From assembly GCA_021323865.1 (NCBI GenBank), contig JAJPKF010000020.1, forward strand, positions 124,001 through 188,000: DNA of 64,000 nucleotides. The letters are read 5' to 3'. Below, piece after piece: positions 62,027 to 64,000 of the stretch. This DNA comes from Pseudomonadota bacterium (lineage in GTDB: Bacteria > Chloroflexota > UBA5177 > JAJPKF01). The position numbers and the translations under genes are program-made. Every line of letters starts with the position of its first letter. Within the stretch, counting starts at the first letter, position 1. The notes below the pieces were generated by a model that was not told the DNA's origin, did not search any database, and saw nothing but the letters and a program-made list of their open reading frames with translations.

Positions 62027-62584
62027 ATGAGGCTTCTATTTCGGCATCCTGAGCAGCGGGAGCATGACGTGCTCACGCTATCTCAATTTGTCGACGGCGA
62101 CCTCGACCCGGCGATGGCGCTAAGGGTCGAAGCGCACCTGGGGGATTGCGAGGACTGTCGGGGAACGGTCGCGGATTTTCAGTCCGTGAACCAGCGGGTG
62201 ACGGAGGTCGGCTCGCGCGTGGTTCGGGTGCCGATGGAGGTTTCGGAGTCTGTGCGGCTCGACACCAGCCGCGGCCGGACCACCGGGCGAATTGGGATCG
62301 TGGCCTCAGCTCGTTCCATGCCGGCGGCGGTGGGAACCGTGGCGGCCGCCGTGCTGCTCTTCATCGGCTCGGGATTTCTCCATCATGCTTCCGGCCCGAC
62401 AACCCCTTCATCTCGTGCGTCCACGCCGGTCGTCAAACCGGCGAAGCGGTTCCTTCGGCAGAAGTTCCTTTCCATGGAGCACTCGGGGGCGGGACGGAAT
62501 GTATCCCGCTCGGCTTCTGGCCCCAAGACCGGCAAGCCGACGCCTCCGCGACGCCAGGGACACACCCCCTTGATGCCTCTGTAG
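62027..62584 (+). CDS. putative anti-sigma factor-like zinc-finger membrane protein
   Basis: This 185-aa protein has a N-terminal zf-HC2-like region (LSQFVDGDLDPAMALRVEAH then DCEDCR, near residues 18-43), one membrane segment (AVGTVAAAVLLFIGSGFL, about 105-122) and a basic Ser/Pro-rich tail likely outside the cell. The layout is that of anti-sigma factors of the RseA/ZAS type, but no ECF sigma gene is adjacent. Part of the usual CxxxC motif is missing at the N terminus. GGGAGAGG lies immediately before the ATG. Confidence 0.65.
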   Translation: MRLLFRHPEQREHDVLTLSQFVDGDLDPAMALRVEAHLGDCEDCRGTVADFQSVNQRVTEVGSRVVRVPMEVSESVRLDTSRGRTTGRIGIVASARSMPAAVGTVAAAVLLFIGSGFLHHASGPTTPSSRASTPVVKPAKRFLRQKFLSMEHSGAGRNVSRSASGPKTGKPTPPRRQGHTPLMPL

Positions 62585-62893
62585 CTCGTCGCTCGTCGGT
62601 CGCGACAGGGCCCACGCGACAGGCGTTCGGGCACCGTCTCCCGGTCATGAGGTAAAAGATATGGGACGGAATTTTGTGTGAATCGGCTCACACTGTTACG
62701 CATCGCACTGTCTGTCCGTCTAGGTATATGTCAGGAGTTTTGCCTCCTGATTCGCAACAACAGCGATGCCACCGAGTACGAGATCAGGGAAATAGGAGGT
62801 GCGCGGGGAGAAGCTGTGTCAAGTTCGTTCGCGCGAGCAGTAGCACTGTCGCAACCAAACTAGTCGATTTCAGAACTGTAGGAGAAACAACGC
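62585..62893. other. regulatory intergenic region before the peptide-binding protein gene
   Basis: This 309-bp gap has no convincing gene; the frame 62678-62863 (61 codons) shows no homology features. It holds a CRP-like palindrome (62676-62693), a hairpin-forming TCAGGAG/CTCCTGA pair (62731-62737 and 62744-62750) and an AGGAG ribosome site (62880-62884) 9 nt before the next ATG. Confidence 0.5.
62676..62693. promoter_or_regulatory. CRP/FNR-type palindrome
   Basis: GTGTGA-N6-TCACAC is perfectly palindromic and includes TGTGA-N6-TCACA, the E. coli CRP consensus. It lies about 200 bp upstream of the family-5 binding-protein gene, which would make sense for nutrient control by a CRP/FNR-family regulator. 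Confidence 0.45.
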
Positions 62894-64000
62894 ATGAGCC
62901 ATTTTTGGCGAAAGCCGTTGAACGTCGCGGCCACGCTGGCCGTCGTCCTGGGGATGGCGGGATTCAGCGCCGCCGCGGTGAGCGCTCACACGAGCGTGCA
63001 CCACAACGCTAAGGCGAGGGGCACGGTCATCTACTCGGACTATGAGTCCGCGAACACGCTGAACATCTTCCTGCCCAACGCCAACGGCGTGGCGGCAGCG
63101 GAGATCAACTCGAACACCGATCCGTTCGGGATCGAGCCGTTCTACAACAACAAGACCAAGCTCATCCCGGCGATGTTCACGAACATCCCCAACCCGACGA
63201 ACCACGGCAAGACCTACAACTTCCATCTGCGGAAGGGTATGCACTGGTCCGACGGCGCGCCCATCATTGGCCGCGACCTGCTGTTCGCGTGGCACGTCCT
63301 GATGAACCCCAAGACTGGCCCCTACTGCGCCGGCACCTGCGACGTGATCAAGAGCATCTCGCTGCACGGCAAGTACGGGATCACCTTCAAGCTCAAGAGC
63401 GTCTACTCGGTCTTCATCCAGCAGGCTCTGCCCTCCCTGTTCCCCTCCACCTTTAAGAAGGGCTGGAACAACATGGGAACGAAGGCGCAGATCGCCGCTT
63501 GCGTCAAGAAGATCTCCAACTGTGATGCCATCGGCACCAAGCTCATCAGCGACACGAGCTTCGACTACACAAACGACCACTACATCACGTCGGGCCCGTA
63601 TCAGATCACCAGCTTCTCGGACGCCGGTAACATCAACCGAGTGAGCTTCAAGCCCAACAAGCAGTGGCACAACTGGTATGTCGGCGCCAAGGCTGTTCGG
63701 CCCATCAAGACGCTGATCTTCCAGAGCTACGGCAGCCAGCCGGACATGATCGCGGCGGCCGCCTCCCACTCGACCGACGTCACCACCGACTACACGCTGG
63801 TGAATCTGCCTCAGCTGAAGGCGAACAAGGGCAAGTACAAGATCCAGACGTTCGGCAGCAATGACTTCGAGGCGCTGTTCTTTAATGACTTCAACAAGAT
63901 CATTAAGGGCGGCACCCATGGCATTCCTGCGAAGACCCGCAATCCCATCGATAACGCGAAGGTTCGATTGGCGCTCGGCCTCTCGTTCGATCGCGCTGCC
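62894..64000 (+). CDS. peptide/oligopeptide ABC transporter substrate-binding protein (3' partial)
   Basis: The frame is open to the window edge (369 codons visible). A signal peptide at about 1-33 (RKPLNVAATLAVVLGMAGFSAAAVSAH) precedes an SBP family 5 body: the segment TYNFHLRKGMHWSDGAPI followed by DLLFAWHVL, ITSGPYQITSFSD and, near the cut, NAKVRLALGLSFDRAA. Such receptors feed peptides, nickel or glycans to Dpp/Opp-type importers. The ATG has AGGAG 9 nt upstream. An opposite-strand 349-codon frame over it is spurious. Confidence 0.93.
   Translation, partial: MSHFWRKPLNVAATLAVVLGMAGFSAAAVSAHTSVHHNAKARGTVIYSDYESANTLNIFLPNANGVAAAEINSNTDPFGIEPFYNNKTKLIPAMFTNIPNPTNHGKTYNFHLRKGMHWSDGAPIIGRDLLFAWHVLMNPKTGPYCAGTCDVIKSISLHGKYGITFKLKSVYSVFIQQALPSLFPSTFKKGWNNMGTKAQIAACVKKISNCDAIGTKLISDTSFDYTNDHYITSGPYQITSFSDAGNINRVSFKPNKQWHNWYVGAKAVRPIKTLIFQSYGSQPDMIAAAASHSTDVTTDYTLVNLPQLKANKGKYKIQTFGSNDFEALFFNDFNKIIKGGTHGIPAKTRNPIDNAKVRLALGLSFDRAA

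Noticed and set aside
62870-63919. 349-codon minus-strand frame
   Set aside because: It is antisense to the signal-peptide-bearing SBP family 5 gene; its translation is Val/Arg/Asp-rich with no motif.
1-64000. CRISPR array, prophage, transposase or toxin-antitoxin island
   Set aside because: No regularly spaced repeats, cas genes, transposases, integrases or phage structural genes were found on either strand.

Overview
The window is high-GC bacterial chromosome, densely packed with short operons on both strands. It shows no rRNA, prophage, insertion sequence or CRISPR array. Gene content and protein style (HrcA with a CIRCE operator, a two-domain L25/Ctc, a fused MoaD-MoaE, a large cyclase/AAA/TPR protein, an L,D-transpeptidase, an AI-2E-type permease, no outer-membrane machinery) suggest an uncultivated Chloroflexota- or Dormibacterota-like organism. 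That placement is inference from the sequence alone.

Layout. 1-7.1 kb: the end of a secreted beta-helix protein, an amidase, tRNA-Asn, a Wzz-like membrane protein, a DUF1643 protein, the DUF47-PiT phosphate uptake pair and a GNAT acetyltransferase. 7.1-14.9 kb (minus): a GH13 glucosidase 4 bp behind a cyclase-homology/ATPase/TPR protein, oligoendopeptidase F and two small proteins. 15.1-18.7 kb (minus): a radical SAM - GT4 - MFS cassette. 19.0-21.7 kb (plus): inositol-phosphatase-like, SAM hydroxide adenosyltransferase and homoserine-dehydrogenase-like genes. 21.7-30.5 kb (minus): smc, a small membrane protein, purH, a polar amino-acid ABC importer (binding protein, permease, ATPase) and moaD-moaE. 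30.6-36.0 kb (plus): a Pro/Thr-rich membrane protein, an SLT-type lytic enzyme, yebC, an AI-2E permease, a cytidylyltransferase-like enzyme, a SurA-N lipoprotein and mogA. 36.1-37.1 kb (minus): two TrkA-type proteins. 37.2-43.7 kb: queA, UDP-glucose dehydrogenase, UDP-xylose synthase, a methyltransferase, 6-phosphogluconate dehydrogenase (minus) and a six-hairpin glycosidase. 43.8-47.3 kb (minus): CNNM/CorC protein, prs, GlmU-like nucleotidyltransferase, tRNA-Gln and a 55-aa protein. 47.5-50.3 kb: rplY/ctc, trpF and a membrane-anchored GT2. 50.4-55.1 kb (plus): the heat-shock operon CIRCE-hrcA-grpE-dnaJ-prmA-rsmE. 55.1-64.0 kb: L,D-transpeptidase (minus), an MFS pump with an extra N-terminal domain, HIT, rsmI, tatD, a polyprenyl synthetase, an anti-sigma-like protein and the start of a family-5 peptide-binding protein cut by the window edge.

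Themes. Envelope and glycan building dominate: UDP-glucuronate/xylose supply, two glycosyltransferases, a Wzz-like protein, polyprenyl diphosphate, an L,D-transpeptidase and a lytic transglycosylase. Translation and protein quality control are also well represented: tRNAs, queA, prmA, rsmE, rsmI, L25 and the HrcA regulon. The most unusual sequence-level observation is that four genes (smc, the amino-acid permease, the GlmU-like gene and a small membrane protein) have no in-frame ATG, GTG or TTG where the protein must begin. Several other genes have promoter-like elements placed for leaderless transcription. No clearly new multi-gene system is evident.
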